Shown here one piece after another: positions 5,019-14,037 of a DNA stretch of 28,742 nt. Each line of letters opens with the position of its first letter. Positions within the stretch are counted from its first letter, which is position 1. This stretch comes from a virus, in IMG/VR virus record IMGVR_UViG_3300011114_000101, positions 1-28,742 of that record; one strand, given 5' to 3'. The notes beneath the pieces were generated by a model. It saw nothing but the letters and a program-made list of their open reading frames with translations. It did no database searches and was not told the origin of the DNA. Made by a program: the position numbers and the translations under genes.

Positions 5019-7858
5019 TTGCCCAAGTCCTGTATTTTGTTTTTGCCTGTTTGCTGACCAAGTGCCTTAGATTTTTCCATTGCTTTTTCCATTTTTTTCA
5101 CTTCTTTGGCTTCAGCTCTTGCACCTAATTTTGTTTCAATTTTTTTGCCTAATTCTCGGCCTATATATGTTCCAGCAGCAATTGTGGTTGGATTTAAGTC
5201 ACTTGCATATCCAGCAACTGCCGCACCAAGACTACCGCCAACAGTTGTTGCGCCTTTTTCTAACAAACCAATACGTCTTGCTTGTTGACCAGCACCCTCA
5301 TATTTCATGCCTGGCGTAAATTGACCCACATAATTTAAAGCATGATATTTTTGCACTTCATTAGGCGGAAATGTTTCTAAAATCTTTTCGCCAACAATAG
5401 AATTTAATTTATTGTTTACAGCATTTGAATTCCATTCACCAACATTTGTAGCGCCTGCTTTATAAACTTCACGGGCTAATGCACCATCCATTTCAGCTAC
5501 AGCAGCAGCGGCAGATTGACGCAACTCAGGCGGTACTGGCGGCAAGCCCTCTGGCGCACCTCTAACACGACCATTGGCTAATTCGCTAAAAGTATCACGA
5601 ATGTGCCGCCATTCATCTTTACGCAAATTATTTAATGATGATAAAAGTTTTTCGGGCGCAACTTTTGAAGTTACAGTGCCATTTTCCCCAACTTCACCAA
5701 ATAATCTTTTGAATCCATTTGACCCAAGAATAGTTTTTTCAACTTGATGTATTTTGTCGCCAAGTTTGTATAACGCAGGATCAGCCACCGCCGCAATGTC
5801 TTTATCAATGGCTTGGTTAATTTTCCGAATAGTGTTAGCTCGTTCTGGAGTCCATGTTCCAGGCGCATTATTGCTTTTGCGAACAGCATCAAAAGCTGCA
5901 ACAGAACCAGGCGGGGCTATCGTTCCATCAGGTAATTCAAACCCTACTGTTTTTGCCAGTTCAAGTTCTTTTTGTGCGCCTTTTAAAAAACCCAAAGTTC
6001 CATCTTTTTCAGCAGTTGCTAATTGTTGAGCATTGCCAAAGAATGAATCAGCATGGTTAGTGTTAATTCGGTTGTCACCCATATTTTTATAGGCTGAATT
6101 GTAAATTTCTTTTTTAGATTGATTTAAATAACCTGTCAAACTTGATGATGCCATATCCTCACGGTCTACACCATGCGCCACATCATTGACAAAATTTCCA
6201 CGTTGCTCATCATTTGTAAAAGTTGATCTAGCGCCAGTAGCATTAACTCGATCTTCAGCATATTTAGATAAACCAACTTGTTCATTGGCAATTTGTTCTT
6301 TTAATTTCAAGCCCAATGGTGATGGTTCAGCCATGTTAGCCAAGCCATGCTCATTGCGTAGCAAATTATCGTTACCAGTTACAACGCCTGGCCTTGGTTT
6401 TAAATCAGGCAAAACTTCTTGAAACAGTTGTGATCGCAATTGCTGTTCGGAAACAGGTACATCTTTTGGAATTTTTGTAAGTTTGACTTGTGGGAAAACA
6501 CCCTCGCCACGAGCAGTTTCTTCGCCAGTAATCTTGCCAACAAAAGGATTGCTTTGCACGGCGGCTGCGCCAGCACTACCCGCTGGTGCTTGACGGGCTT
6601 CAAACTGTGCTTGCGCTTCTGCTTTGCTTAATTGACCAGGCCGTACAACTTCCAACTCACCCGCCATTTGGCGCAAAGGCTGAACGGCTTTGCTAATCAA
6701 AGGCTTTACTTGACCTACTACTTGCCCTGTCTCTTTAACAGCTTGAGGCAATGCAGTAGACCCAATAACCACCATGTTTCTTATATCTTCTGGCGGTAAG
6801 GTGACGTTAAATTTTGATTTCAAAGTTTCAGAAATTTGCTCTGGGGTCATTCCCATTGCATTAAACATTTTGTTTATTTGTTCAGCAATAGGCTGAGTTA
6901 TCCCGCCCAATGGTTGCTGATAAGTTTCTTTGCCTGTGATGCCCAAAACCTTACCTAAAGGCTGACTTGGCGCAATAAATTGACCAGCTTGTTTGCCTAA
7001 TTCTTCAGCTTTTTGAGGTGTAGTAAATGGACGCACAATAGCTTGTTGCACCGCACCATAGGTAGCAGGCAAAGCCTCATAAAGAGTATCAATAGCGCCA
7101 GCAGTTCTTTCGCCCAATTGCTGACGGGCTTCAAAGCCTTTTTTCAGCACATTGCCAAATATTTGTCTCACTGCTGTGCTTGGCTGGTCAATTGCACCTT
7201 GTACAGTAATAGGTGCAGCTTTGACTTTACCTCCAGCTTCACCCGCTTGACTATATCCCTCATAAGAACCACGACCAGCGCCTGCGGTACTTGTTGAGGC
7301 AATAGCAGCGGGTTGTGCGGCAACAGGTTTATTCAGAAAGAATGCTTCTAGAGGATCGTTAGCAACTGCTTGTGCTGGCGCAGCTTGTGTTTGTGCCGCA
7401 GGCGCAGCGGTTGGAGGTGGTTTAGCGGCGTTTCTTTCTTCAGCTACTGCATCTGGATACCCTGATGTATAACGATTAATCATTGATTTTTTCACATCAG
7501 CAGAAATTGTTTTATCTGCATTTGTTTTTGCCGCATACGCTTCTGGGGTTTGATATTGTGATACGAAAGGCGTTGCTTGGGTTTGTGCGGCTGGCGCAGC
7601 GGTTGCTGGTATTGCAGTTTTAGATTTACGGGCAATCTCTCGTTGCAGTGCAGCAATGTCGGCCTGATGCCTTATTTTTTCTTGTGGATCAGTTGCAGAT
7701 GCAAGTCTGCCTTGCGCTGCGCCTAATTCTTGTTGAATGATAGCCAGAGCATCTTGATCCCGCTTTGTCTGCACATCAGATGCAACGGTTTTGCCGCCAG
7801 TTGGCTTAGGTGGTGCAGCAACTGACCCACCAAAGAATTGTTCTAAAACATCAGCCAT
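5015..7858 (-). CDS. Large ejection/internal virion-type protein (gp16-like position)
   Basis: 947 residues. The N-terminal ~230 residues are low-complexity and Ala/Gln/Pro-rich, with a repeated AAPAAQTQA linker. The middle carries helical segments and a membrane-active-looking stretch, and the C-terminus has a Gly/Ala-rich hydrophobic segment (GGSLGAAVAGYASDLNPTTI) before a Lys/Glu-rich tail (EAKEVKKMEKAMEKSKAL). No enzymatic motif such as a lysozyme or transglycosylase signature was found. In P22 three ejection proteins (gp7, gp20, gp16) are encoded consecutively; here three such genes follow one another in the same direction and rough size order, with this the last and largest. A DNA-ejection channel role is inferred. 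ATG at 7858 follows GGGAG. Confidence 0.7.
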   Translation of the reverse strand: MADVLEQFFGGSVAAPPKPTGGKTVASDVQTKRDQDALAIIQQELGAAQGRLASATDPQEKIRHQADIAALQREIARKSKTAIPATAAPAAQTQATPFVSQYQTPEAYAAKTNADKTISADVKKSMINRYTSGYPDAVAEERNAAKPPPTAAPAAQTQAAPAQAVANDPLEAFFLNKPVAAQPAAIASTSTAGAGRGSYEGYSQAGEAGGKVKAAPITVQGAIDQPSTAVRQIFGNVLKKGFEARQQLGERTAGAIDTLYEALPATYGAVQQAIVRPFTTPQKAEELGKQAGQFIAPSQPLGKVLGITGKETYQQPLGGITQPIAEQINKMFNAMGMTPEQISETLKSKFNVTLPPEDIRNMVVIGSTALPQAVKETGQVVGQVKPLISKAVQPLRQMAGELEVVRPGQLSKAEAQAQFEARQAPAGSAGAAAVQSNPFVGKITGEETARGEGVFPQVKLTKIPKDVPVSEQQLRSQLFQEVLPDLKPRPGVVTGNDNLLRNEHGLANMAEPSPLGLKLKEQIANEQVGLSKYAEDRVNATGARSTFTNDEQRGNFVNDVAHGVDREDMASSSLTGYLNQSKKEIYNSAYKNMGDNRINTNHADSFFGNAQQLATAEKDGTLGFLKGAQKELELAKTVGFELPDGTIAPPGSVAAFDAVRKSNNAPGTWTPERANTIRKINQAIDKDIAAVADPALYKLGDKIHQVEKTILGSNGFKRLFGEVGENGTVTSKVAPEKLLSSLNNLRKDEWRHIRDTFSELANGRVRGAPEGLPPVPPELRQSAAAAVAEMDGALAREVYKAGATNVGEWNSNAVNNKLNSIVGEKILETFPPNEVQKYHALNYVGQFTPGMKYEGAGQQARRIGLLEKGATTVGGSLGAAVAGYASDLNPTTIAAGTYIGRELGKKIETKLGARAEAKEVKKMEKAMEKSKALGQQTGKNKIQDLGK

Positions 7859-9625
7859 TTACAAACTCCCAGTTTCAGACAGCTTTTTAATGTTCTGATA
7901 TTTCTTCAGAAAATCCTTGTATTGATTTGGATTTGGAAACAGTCTATTTAATTCAGCTTTTTGTTTTGCAGGATCAGCTATGTCCCGTGTGATGTTCATG
8001 GCTTCAAATATCTTGCTATCAGCATTGGCATTCCATGCTTGCTGATATGCTTTCATGTTGTTGTCGCCGTATTTCTCTGAAAACTTTTGTGCGCCAGTGG
8101 CTTGCATATCAATATTGGTTTGATCGGCTTGCCCTCTACGGGCGATTTTTATCAACACTTCGGGCGGTACTTTAATTGTTCCATTAGCTACGGCATTCAT
8201 ATCCAAGCCAGCTACAGTACCACCTGCGCCACCCATTGCTGTGGCATTAGACAAAGCCATTTGTGCTAAATCTTTGGCAAGCATATCGTATTCACTGCTT
8301 CTTAATGCAGACAATGCTTTTTGTTCTAATCGACCAAAAATGCCACCGCCTGGGAACATTAATTTTTCACCAACTCCAGAAGCTGTTTGGATAACTTCTT
8401 CCACATTTCTGCGACCTTGCGTTAATTTGCCTTGCGCTTCAATTAATCTATTACGGTAGTCAGCACCAGCGGTTTTATCTTTTTCTTCACTTTGTTCTGC
8501 AATAAAAGGTTGGCTTGCTGATCTGACGGTATAAGGCAATCTCATACCTGGCGCTACCTCTGTCCCTGCTTTGATTTGCGTTTCGGCTGTTGGGCCTGCT
8601 GGAAGCCTTACAGGTGCATTTTGAAGCACAGGTGCAGCGGCAGCTATTGGTGTACCAGTAGTTTGTAGTTGTGTCACGGGCGCAGATGTTGCAGCGCCAG
8701 CGGGTTGAGTAGTCGCAGGGACAGCGCCAGGCAATTGACTAGCATCAACTCCAGCGGGAACAGTTGTTTGACCAATTGCCCTGCCGTTTGCATCAAAAAC
8801 ATTGAAGATTGAATTGTTGTTCAAATCTTTTGTGCCTGTATCAGTCATGCGGCTGCCAGGCGGCAATTGTGAATATGCTAATGTTGCACCAACCTCAATC
8901 TTTGGCGCTTGACCACCAACGCTTGGTGTTGTTACTGTTTGCTTAATCTCAGCACCAGTAGCAAGTGTGCCTGCTTGCGGTGCAAATGTTGTTTGTTGTT
9001 GAGCAGGAGTCAATAAAGTTTGTGCGCCAGCTATTGCTTTACCAGGCAAATCAGGGCCAGATGGCATTTCATTCCAAGTTACTTTATATGCGTCAATTAA
9101 TTTATGCAAATCAGAATTGTCTGGATTTTCTTGTTTTAATAAATCCATTTCTTTAATATAAGCATTTTTATCTTGTACGCCCATTCGACCTAAGATAGAA
9201 AATCTTTGACCAATCATGCTACGTTGATCTTGAGTCAGTTTCTGTTTAGCATCAATTGCATTGGTTTGCGCCGTGCTTAACGTGCTCATTTTATTAATGT
9301 ACTCAGACCCAGTTAAAGGCGCATATTTAGGCACTTCGGCGTTTATTTTATCAATATCAATACGTCCATTTGTTTGATAATTAGCTGGATTAGAAAAAAA
9401 CGTTTGCATATCTAAACGTTCTTTATTTTTTTGTTCTTCTACGCTTAAAGCAATTTCTCCTGTACGAGTTTGCTGTTGCGCTTGTTTTGCTAAATATGGA
9501 TTGACTTGTGCTGCTTGTTGATATGCTTGTGAACCACGAGCAAGATTTATCATGTCACCAAGTGACATTTGTTGCGGCGGCTGAATTCCAGTAGCAACAG
9601 GTGTGATTGGATTGATGTCTGCCAT
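7859..9625 (-). CDS. Ejection/internal virion-type protein (gp20-like position)
   Basis: 588 residues, Gln/Ala/Thr-rich. Residues ~20-170 are helical and polar (QAQQQTRTGEIALSVEEQ; DKNAYIKEMDLLKQENPD). A Pro/Thr/Ala linker zone (about 205-360) carries TPAQQQTTFAPQ and related segments. The C-terminal ~200 residues form a helical domain (SGVGEKLMFPGGGIFGRLEQ ... FPNPNQYKDFLKKYQNIKKL). The linker-rich, extended composition is common for proteins that must unfold to leave the capsid. Its position between the 223- and 947-residue proteins matches gp20 in P22. AAGGT precedes the ATG; its stop abuts the next start exactly. The role is inferred from position and composition. Confidence 0.7.
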   Translation of the reverse strand: MADINPITPVATGIQPPQQMSLGDMINLARGSQAYQQAAQVNPYLAKQAQQQTRTGEIALSVEEQKNKERLDMQTFFSNPANYQTNGRIDIDKINAEVPKYAPLTGSEYINKMSTLSTAQTNAIDAKQKLTQDQRSMIGQRFSILGRMGVQDKNAYIKEMDLLKQENPDNSDLHKLIDAYKVTWNEMPSGPDLPGKAIAGAQTLLTPAQQQTTFAPQAGTLATGAEIKQTVTTPSVGGQAPKIEVGATLAYSQLPPGSRMTDTGTKDLNNNSIFNVFDANGRAIGQTTVPAGVDASQLPGAVPATTQPAGAATSAPVTQLQTTGTPIAAAAPVLQNAPVRLPAGPTAETQIKAGTEVAPGMRLPYTVRSASQPFIAEQSEEKDKTAGADYRNRLIEAQGKLTQGRRNVEEVIQTASGVGEKLMFPGGGIFGRLEQKALSALRSSEYDMLAKDLAQMALSNATAMGGAGGTVAGLDMNAVANGTIKVPPEVLIKIARRGQADQTNIDMQATGAQKFSEKYGDNNMKAYQQAWNANADSKIFEAMNITRDIADPAKQKAELNRLFPNPNQYKDFLKKYQNIKKLSETGSL

Positions 9626-9638
9626 TTTTTACCTTAAA

Positions 9639-10310
9639 TTAAGTTGCTAATGTTCCTGCTGGTCGGCTTAACATTCCATACATCATTGCCGCATTACCAA
9701 CTCCTTGCAAGCCTCCAGCCATAGCGTTAGCCGATCCAACTTGACCAGCAGCAATAGCATTTGCACCGCCAGTAGCAAGGTTGGCTAAGTTAGTCCCTGT
9801 TGACGAGCCAAGTGCTTGGGCTTGTCCTTGGGCTGTTTGACCAATGCCAGCAATGCCAGATAACCGATTAAAAATGTCGGTCTGCTGATTACGAAAATTT
9901 GTAAGCGCATCCTGATAACCGCTTTGGGCAAACTTTTCCGCAAAAATAGTTTTAGCAAGATCAACATTTGAGCCTGGGCTTGAGACGTTTGCACCTTGAG
10001 CAGTCGCCCCTAACCCTTGCTGTTTCATGAACTCATAGTTAGGCGCAAGATTGGCAGTTAAATCTTGAGGTGTAAAAGTCCTTGTAAACTGCGGCAGCAT
10101 TGTGTTGATTTTGCTCAACGCACCATAGCCAGCTTCTCGGTAGGGTTCTTGCTGTTTGTTTAGAAGATCAAACATTTCCCGTTGTTGTTGGGCAGCATAC
10201 TTTGTACCCTCAAGCTGAGTATTTGCGGCTGATCTGGCTGCATCTGATTGCATTTTGCCGCCAATTAATGCCGCCCCGCCGCCAATTAATGCTGCTGTTA
10301 CAAAAGTCAT
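9639..10310 (-). CDS. DNA transfer/ejection protein (gp7-like)
   Basis: 223 residues. It begins with a Gly/Ala hydrophobic segment (VTAALIGGGAALIGGKM), then a helical SDAARSAANTQLEGTKYAA region and QQEPYREAGYGAL, a motif I recall from phage 'DNA transfer protein' families in Burkholderia- and Bordetella-type podoviruses. The C-terminus is Ala/Gly-rich and amphipathic (NLATGGANAIAAGQVGSANA). Size is close to P22 gp7 (about 229 residues). It heads the three-gene ejection set. GGAAGGGAA gives a strong ribosome-binding site, and the start is one base from the upstream stop. Entry of phage DNA through the cell envelope is the inferred role. Confidence 0.8.
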   Translation of the reverse strand: MTFVTAALIGGGAALIGGKMQSDAARSAANTQLEGTKYAAQQQREMFDLLNKQQEPYREAGYGALSKINTMLPQFTRTFTPQDLTANLAPNYEFMKQQGLGATAQGANVSSPGSNVDLAKTIFAEKFAQSGYQDALTNFRNQQTDIFNRLSGIAGIGQTAQGQAQALGSSTGTNLANLATGGANAIAAGQVGSANAMAGGLQGVGNAAMMYGMLSRPAGTLAT

Positions 10311-10311
10311 A

Positions 10312-10770
10312 TCAATTCCCTTCCAATTCTTTTATTTGACTTACGATTTGTTTCAGTTTATTTCCAGAATCAAAAAGTGAAGTCTCATCAGGTTCAACCA
10401 ATTCAGCTTCAATCTCATCCAAATCTGTTTTATCAGTTTTGTGAATTGTGATTCCAATTGAATCCATTGTTGCCAAAGTTACCCGTTTCGTGCCTGGCTT
10501 GCTTTCTACAACATCGCCAGCTTGCAACTTCTTCATGCCGTTTTCTGTCCATGCGATTATTTCACCTTTAGCGCATAAAAAGAAGTGGGGTTCTTTATGA
10601 ACTTTGCCCACAATCAATGTTCCTGCTGGTCGGTAAACTCGGCGGCAATACATACCAGGACTAAAAAAATGTTCAGTTTGCAATTCAGCTTGAGGATATT
10701 TGACCATTTCAGCTTGCAAACGTTCTATTTGCTCTCGACTTACTTGTTTTGGCAATTCCAGATCGTTCAC
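10312..10770 (-). CDS. Cupin-like phage protein
   Basis: 152 residues with a double-stranded beta-helix (cupin) pattern: RPAGTLIVGKVHKEPHFF (about 47-64) with His58 and His62, a KGEIIAW turn, LQAGDVV (82-88), KPGTKRV (91-97) and a late SIGITIHKTD with His110. These residues fit cupin metal-ligand positions. The last 35 residues are acidic and helical. I recall very similar proteins in many podovirus structural regions, of unproven function. GTG start at 10770 preceded by AGGAAA. It sits between the ejection proteins and the tail fibre, so a virion or assembly role is likely, but an enzymatic role is not excluded. Confidence 0.8.
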   Translation of the reverse strand: MNDLELPKQVSREQIERLQAEMVKYPQAELQTEHFFSPGMYCRRVYRPAGTLIVGKVHKEPHFFLCAKGEIIAWTENGMKKLQAGDVVESKPGTKRVTLATMDSIGITIHKTDKTDLDEIEAELVEPDETSLFDSGNKLKQIVSQIKELEGN

Positions 10771-10819
10771 AATATTTCCTTTATGAAAACAAATGGACTA
10801 ATATGATTGTAATTCATCA

Positions 10820-12562
10820 TTATTCCAGCAACAAGATGTTATTAGGTATGTACTGAGTCATCAACCAGTTTGTGCCGTCCGATACCAGCGTAGCAGAATC
10901 GCCTGTGCTTGCCAGCAAAATGGAAGTAGCAGCCGACCCGCCCGTCAAAGGTACGACATTGGAAGATGCCGACACAACTGTTTGCGCTTGATAGTTCAAA
11001 AACCGCAAAACCCGCCCTGTCCAACTTGAAGCTGCTGGCAGAGTCGCCGTACAGGTTGACCCTGTTTTGTTATTAATCAGCCAAACGTCAGTGTCTGCAA
11101 CGGTGAAATTGGCGGTCTTGGTAACTGGCGCAGACGGTGCTAAGTAATCGGTGTTTACAACCGCAGCAGATATTGCCGTGCCGTTGCCTTTTAAAACACC
11201 TGTGACGCTGGTAGTTAGGGTAATGGCTGGGGTTGTTGTCGCCGTTGCCACAGTCCCTGCAAAGCCATTGGCAGACACTACAGAAACGCTGGTAACCGTG
11301 CCGCCCGATCCTGTGGCGCTAATTGTCAATACACCGCCAGCACTGGGGCTAATGCTTACGCCTGTACCAGCCGTTAAAGTTGTGTTTTTCCAATATGTAG
11401 CCGATCCATCGTAAGTCAAAATCTGACCGTTAGATGGTGCGCTAATCTGTACGTTGGAGTCTGTACCACCAAGCGTAGAACCACGAGAAATATTTACTTG
11501 AAAAGACCCAGAGCCGCCTGCCCCCGCTTTAATTACAAGGCCAACTTGCACCTTAATGTAAGGCGCAACAGGCGCAACTTTAGTGGGGTTGCCAGTTACG
11601 GGGTTGTACCAAATGACATCATCATCAGCCCAAACTTCACCAAAAGCAGTGCCGTTGGTTGTGATGCCACGCACCACGCCAAAAGACGTTACTCGTCCAA
11701 AACCATTAAGCGCCAAAGATTCAGTAGCTACACCAACAATTGCATTAACATCTGTAAGCCCTGCAATCGTTGGTGCAAATGTAATAACGCCACTAGCCCC
11801 TACAGTGCCTGTATGGTAAACAATTTGGAGGGGCGAATCTGTAATAGCAGCAGATGCTTTGCCATAAACAAACAGTTCTTCACCAACTTGCTGGGTAATG
11901 TTGCCGCCGCCCATGCCTAAATTCCACGCCCCAGTAGAGCCGTCATACCACATACGACCCGCAGCTAAAGTTACTGCCGACCCATTGCCCCAATCTAAAT
12001 ATGGTGCAGAACCGTCAACAATGTAGCCGCCAATATCATTACTCCAAATTGGAATTCCAGCGGCCTGAGACTTAAGAAAATAGCCTGATGTACCCGCAGC
12101 AGTAAAACCGTATGCCGTACCAGTGCCATACGCCACAGCGCCAGCAGTAGGGGTTGCAGAACCGTTTGTTCCACCGTTGGCAATACCCAATGTGCCAGAC
12201 AAAGTAACTACGCCCGTAGTTGCCGTGGCTGGAGTTAATCCAGTTGTACCGCCCGACCAAGACAAAACACCCGTATTTGTAACCGTAATTGTGCCTGCCG
12301 CATTTGTAACTGAGATACCAGCACCTGTGCCAAGAGTGTTTAAGGTATAGCCTGTTCCATTACCAATTAAAAGCTGCCCATTGGTGGGAATAGTGGTTAA
12401 CCCTGTGCCGCCAGATGTAACAGGTAATGCTGAACCAATATTTACCGAAATAAAATTTGGGTTCATCAACCACAGCAGCCAAGCCTGAGTAGGCCTGCCC
12501 GTAGAGTCATCAATAAACGCCGAATACGGGATATTGATATTGGTGTTTGGCATTGTTGCCAT
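10820..12562 (-). CDS. Long Gly/Thr-rich tail fibre-like protein
   Basis: 580 residues, dominated by short beta-rich repeats of the GTG/ITVTNTG type (SGGTGLTTIPTNGQLLIGNG; GTAISAAVVNTDYLAP), the pattern of trimeric phage fibres. An N-terminal segment (INIPYSAFIDDSTGRPTQAW) may be the virion-attachment part. Residues ~200-380 hold a less repetitive domain (GEELFVYGKASAAITDSPLQ), and the C-terminus (STGDSATLVSDGTNWLMTQY) is a typical fibre end. AGGGGAAA precedes the ATG at 12562, which overlaps the stop of the gp10-like gene. Its place after gp10 is where P22 encodes the tail needle gp26, so it may cap or extend the tail tube. Confidence 0.83.
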   Translation of the reverse strand: MATMPNTNINIPYSAFIDDSTGRPTQAWLLWLMNPNFISVNIGSALPVTSGGTGLTTIPTNGQLLIGNGTGYTLNTLGTGAGISVTNAAGTITVTNTGVLSWSGGTTGLTPATATTGVVTLSGTLGIANGGTNGSATPTAGAVAYGTGTAYGFTAAGTSGYFLKSQAAGIPIWSNDIGGYIVDGSAPYLDWGNGSAVTLAAGRMWYDGSTGAWNLGMGGGNITQQVGEELFVYGKASAAITDSPLQIVYHTGTVGASGVITFAPTIAGLTDVNAIVGVATESLALNGFGRVTSFGVVRGITTNGTAFGEVWADDDVIWYNPVTGNPTKVAPVAPYIKVQVGLVIKAGAGGSGSFQVNISRGSTLGGTDSNVQISAPSNGQILTYDGSATYWKNTTLTAGTGVSISPSAGGVLTISATGSGGTVTSVSVVSANGFAGTVATATTTPAITLTTSVTGVLKGNGTAISAAVVNTDYLAPSAPVTKTANFTVADTDVWLINNKTGSTCTATLPAASSWTGRVLRFLNYQAQTVVSASSNVVPLTGGSAATSILLASTGDSATLVSDGTNWLMTQYIPNNILLLE

Positions 12563-14037
12563 TAATTTTCCCCTGCGCTTGCTTTCAACTCAGCGGAAAC
12601 TATGACAGCTTTAACGGGATCGCTAACCACCACTTCAAAAATTCTATCCCTTGCGTAGCCCAAACGCCTCCAAAGCGCACGGTTGGCATACTGACCAATC
12701 TTGCCAATGGTTACCCAATGCTCATTTGACCAAGTAGAACCGCCGTCATTTGACCAGCGCAACATAGCCTGTGGGTCATCACCTTGGCCTGTACTGAGAC
12801 CAACGCCTGGCTGAAACTGAATCTGAAATGATTCAAAGTATTGTCTTTGCAAATCAGTGGTCAGATGCGGTGCTCGGCGCATACGGCGAATTGTTGCCCC
12901 ATCTTCTGTATATACCTCGTTTTGAATGGTATATAACTTGCCATTTTCATAGTCACCAACAATATATTCATTGTTAAAGTAACACCCGCAATTTGAACGA
13001 TGGCGCTTATAAACGGCAAGGTCAGAATCCCAAGCCAGCCATTTATGCCATTGCTGAGTTGAACCATCGTAAACCCAAGTCAGGCCATATTCGCCAACTG
13101 AGGGAAAAGTTACCACATACATTTCGTGACCCTCAATTTGGTAGGTATAAGCCACCGCATCGCTGGTCACTTCATTCATCAAAGACTGCTCTACCGCATG
13201 AGTAGAAAACTTTTTGTATTCATAGTTAACCATCGCTTCAATGGTTGAGTCGCCTCGGGTATCTTTACAAACAGCGGCAAAGGAAGTCCCAAAACGTGCC
13301 ACAGAAAACGCAGCACCAACACCAGATTGAACAGTTGTGCCAGGCACTCGAGCAAATGGAAAAGTCGTAATTCCCGCAATCGTATTACCTACATCTGTCC
13401 AAACCTCAGTAGTCACATCTTTGAGCAAATAGACTTGTCTGCGGTCAACAATAAGGCTCACAATGTTGTCAGGAAAGCCGTTAGCAGACCCGTAAAGGGC
13501 TTGACTAGATGAACTTGAATTCAAGTCAGTACAAGCCCAATTAAACGTGTTTGGCTGGTTATATATGTTGTATCCATCAATGGAATCAACCACCGTAGCG
13601 CCTTGCCACGGGCCATCTGTGCCTAACAATGTTGCAAACGTATTGGTAGTTTCAATCCATGTGTACCGATTGACTCCGTCCACAATGTAAGCCGTCATGC
13701 CATTATTAGTGACGTTATCGGATATGGAAACTTGCCCTGTGTTGGTGGCTAACGTTCCAATTTGGGTAGCGGTGTAACTAGCATCCACTTTGTACACATA
13801 ATTTCCAGCTACGGCAATAAAATAATTTTCATTTGACAAAGTATGCAAGCCCCGCACCTCTGCCGCCAAAAGCTGTGCAATCTTGACAAGGCCAGGCGTT
13901 GGATACATTGCCACCACCCCCCTTGCGCCCTGTTGTTTGGTAGGGTCAATCTCGCAAAAGAAGTTAATGCACTCCTGTGCATCTTGATAGATGGATGGCG
14001 CTTCATAGGAAGCCCCGACAAAACCAAAATCAGGCAT
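12562..14037 (-). CDS. P22 gp10-like packaged DNA stabilisation / tail hub protein
   Basis: 491 residues, close to P22 gp10 (472). The N-terminus (GASYEAPSIYQDAQECINFF; ARGVVAMYPTPGLVKIA) is characteristic of the phage stabilisation protein family, followed by beta-propeller-like repeats (FIAVAGNYVYKVD, YTWIETTNTF, VYLLKDVTTEVWTDVGNT) and a late RWSNDGGSTWSNE segment. In P22 gp10 forms the tail hub after gp4 closes the head and keeps DNA inside. The gene directly follows the gp4-like gene, as in P22, with a one-base stop/start overlap on each side. Confidence 0.9.
   Translation of the reverse strand: MPDFGFVGASYEAPSIYQDAQECINFFCEIDPTKQQGARGVVAMYPTPGLVKIAQLLAAEVRGLHTLSNENYFIAVAGNYVYKVDASYTATQIGTLATNTGQVSISDNVTNNGMTAYIVDGVNRYTWIETTNTFATLLGTDGPWQGATVVDSIDGYNIYNQPNTFNWACTDLNSSSSSQALYGSANGFPDNIVSLIVDRRQVYLLKDVTTEVWTDVGNTIAGITTFPFARVPGTTVQSGVGAAFSVARFGTSFAAVCKDTRGDSTIEAMVNYEYKKFSTHAVEQSLMNEVTSDAVAYTYQIEGHEMYVVTFPSVGEYGLTWVYDGSTQQWHKWLAWDSDLAVYKRHRSNCGCYFNNEYIVGDYENGKLYTIQNEVYTEDGATIRRMRRAPHLTTDLQRQYFESFQIQFQPGVGLSTGQGDDPQAMLRWSNDGGSTWSNEHWVTIGKIGQYANRALWRRLGYARDRIFEVVVSDPVKAVIVSAELKASAGEN

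Noticed and set aside
8600-8760. Short repeated GCAGC/CCAGC units resembling a tandem repeat or CRISPR-like array
   Set aside because: The units are irregular and simply encode the Ala/Pro/Thr linker of the 588-residue protein; no fixed repeat length or spacers.
10771-10819. AT-rich gap considered as a promoter or terminator
   Set aside because: No -35/-10 pair with acceptable spacing and no stem followed by U residues could be found; only a good AGGAAA site for the cupin-like gene.
11498-11920. Open frame of 140 codons on the plus strand opposite the long fibre gene
   Set aside because: Low-GC-bias, repeat-rich fibre sequence leaves long antisense frames; the product has no coherent domain.
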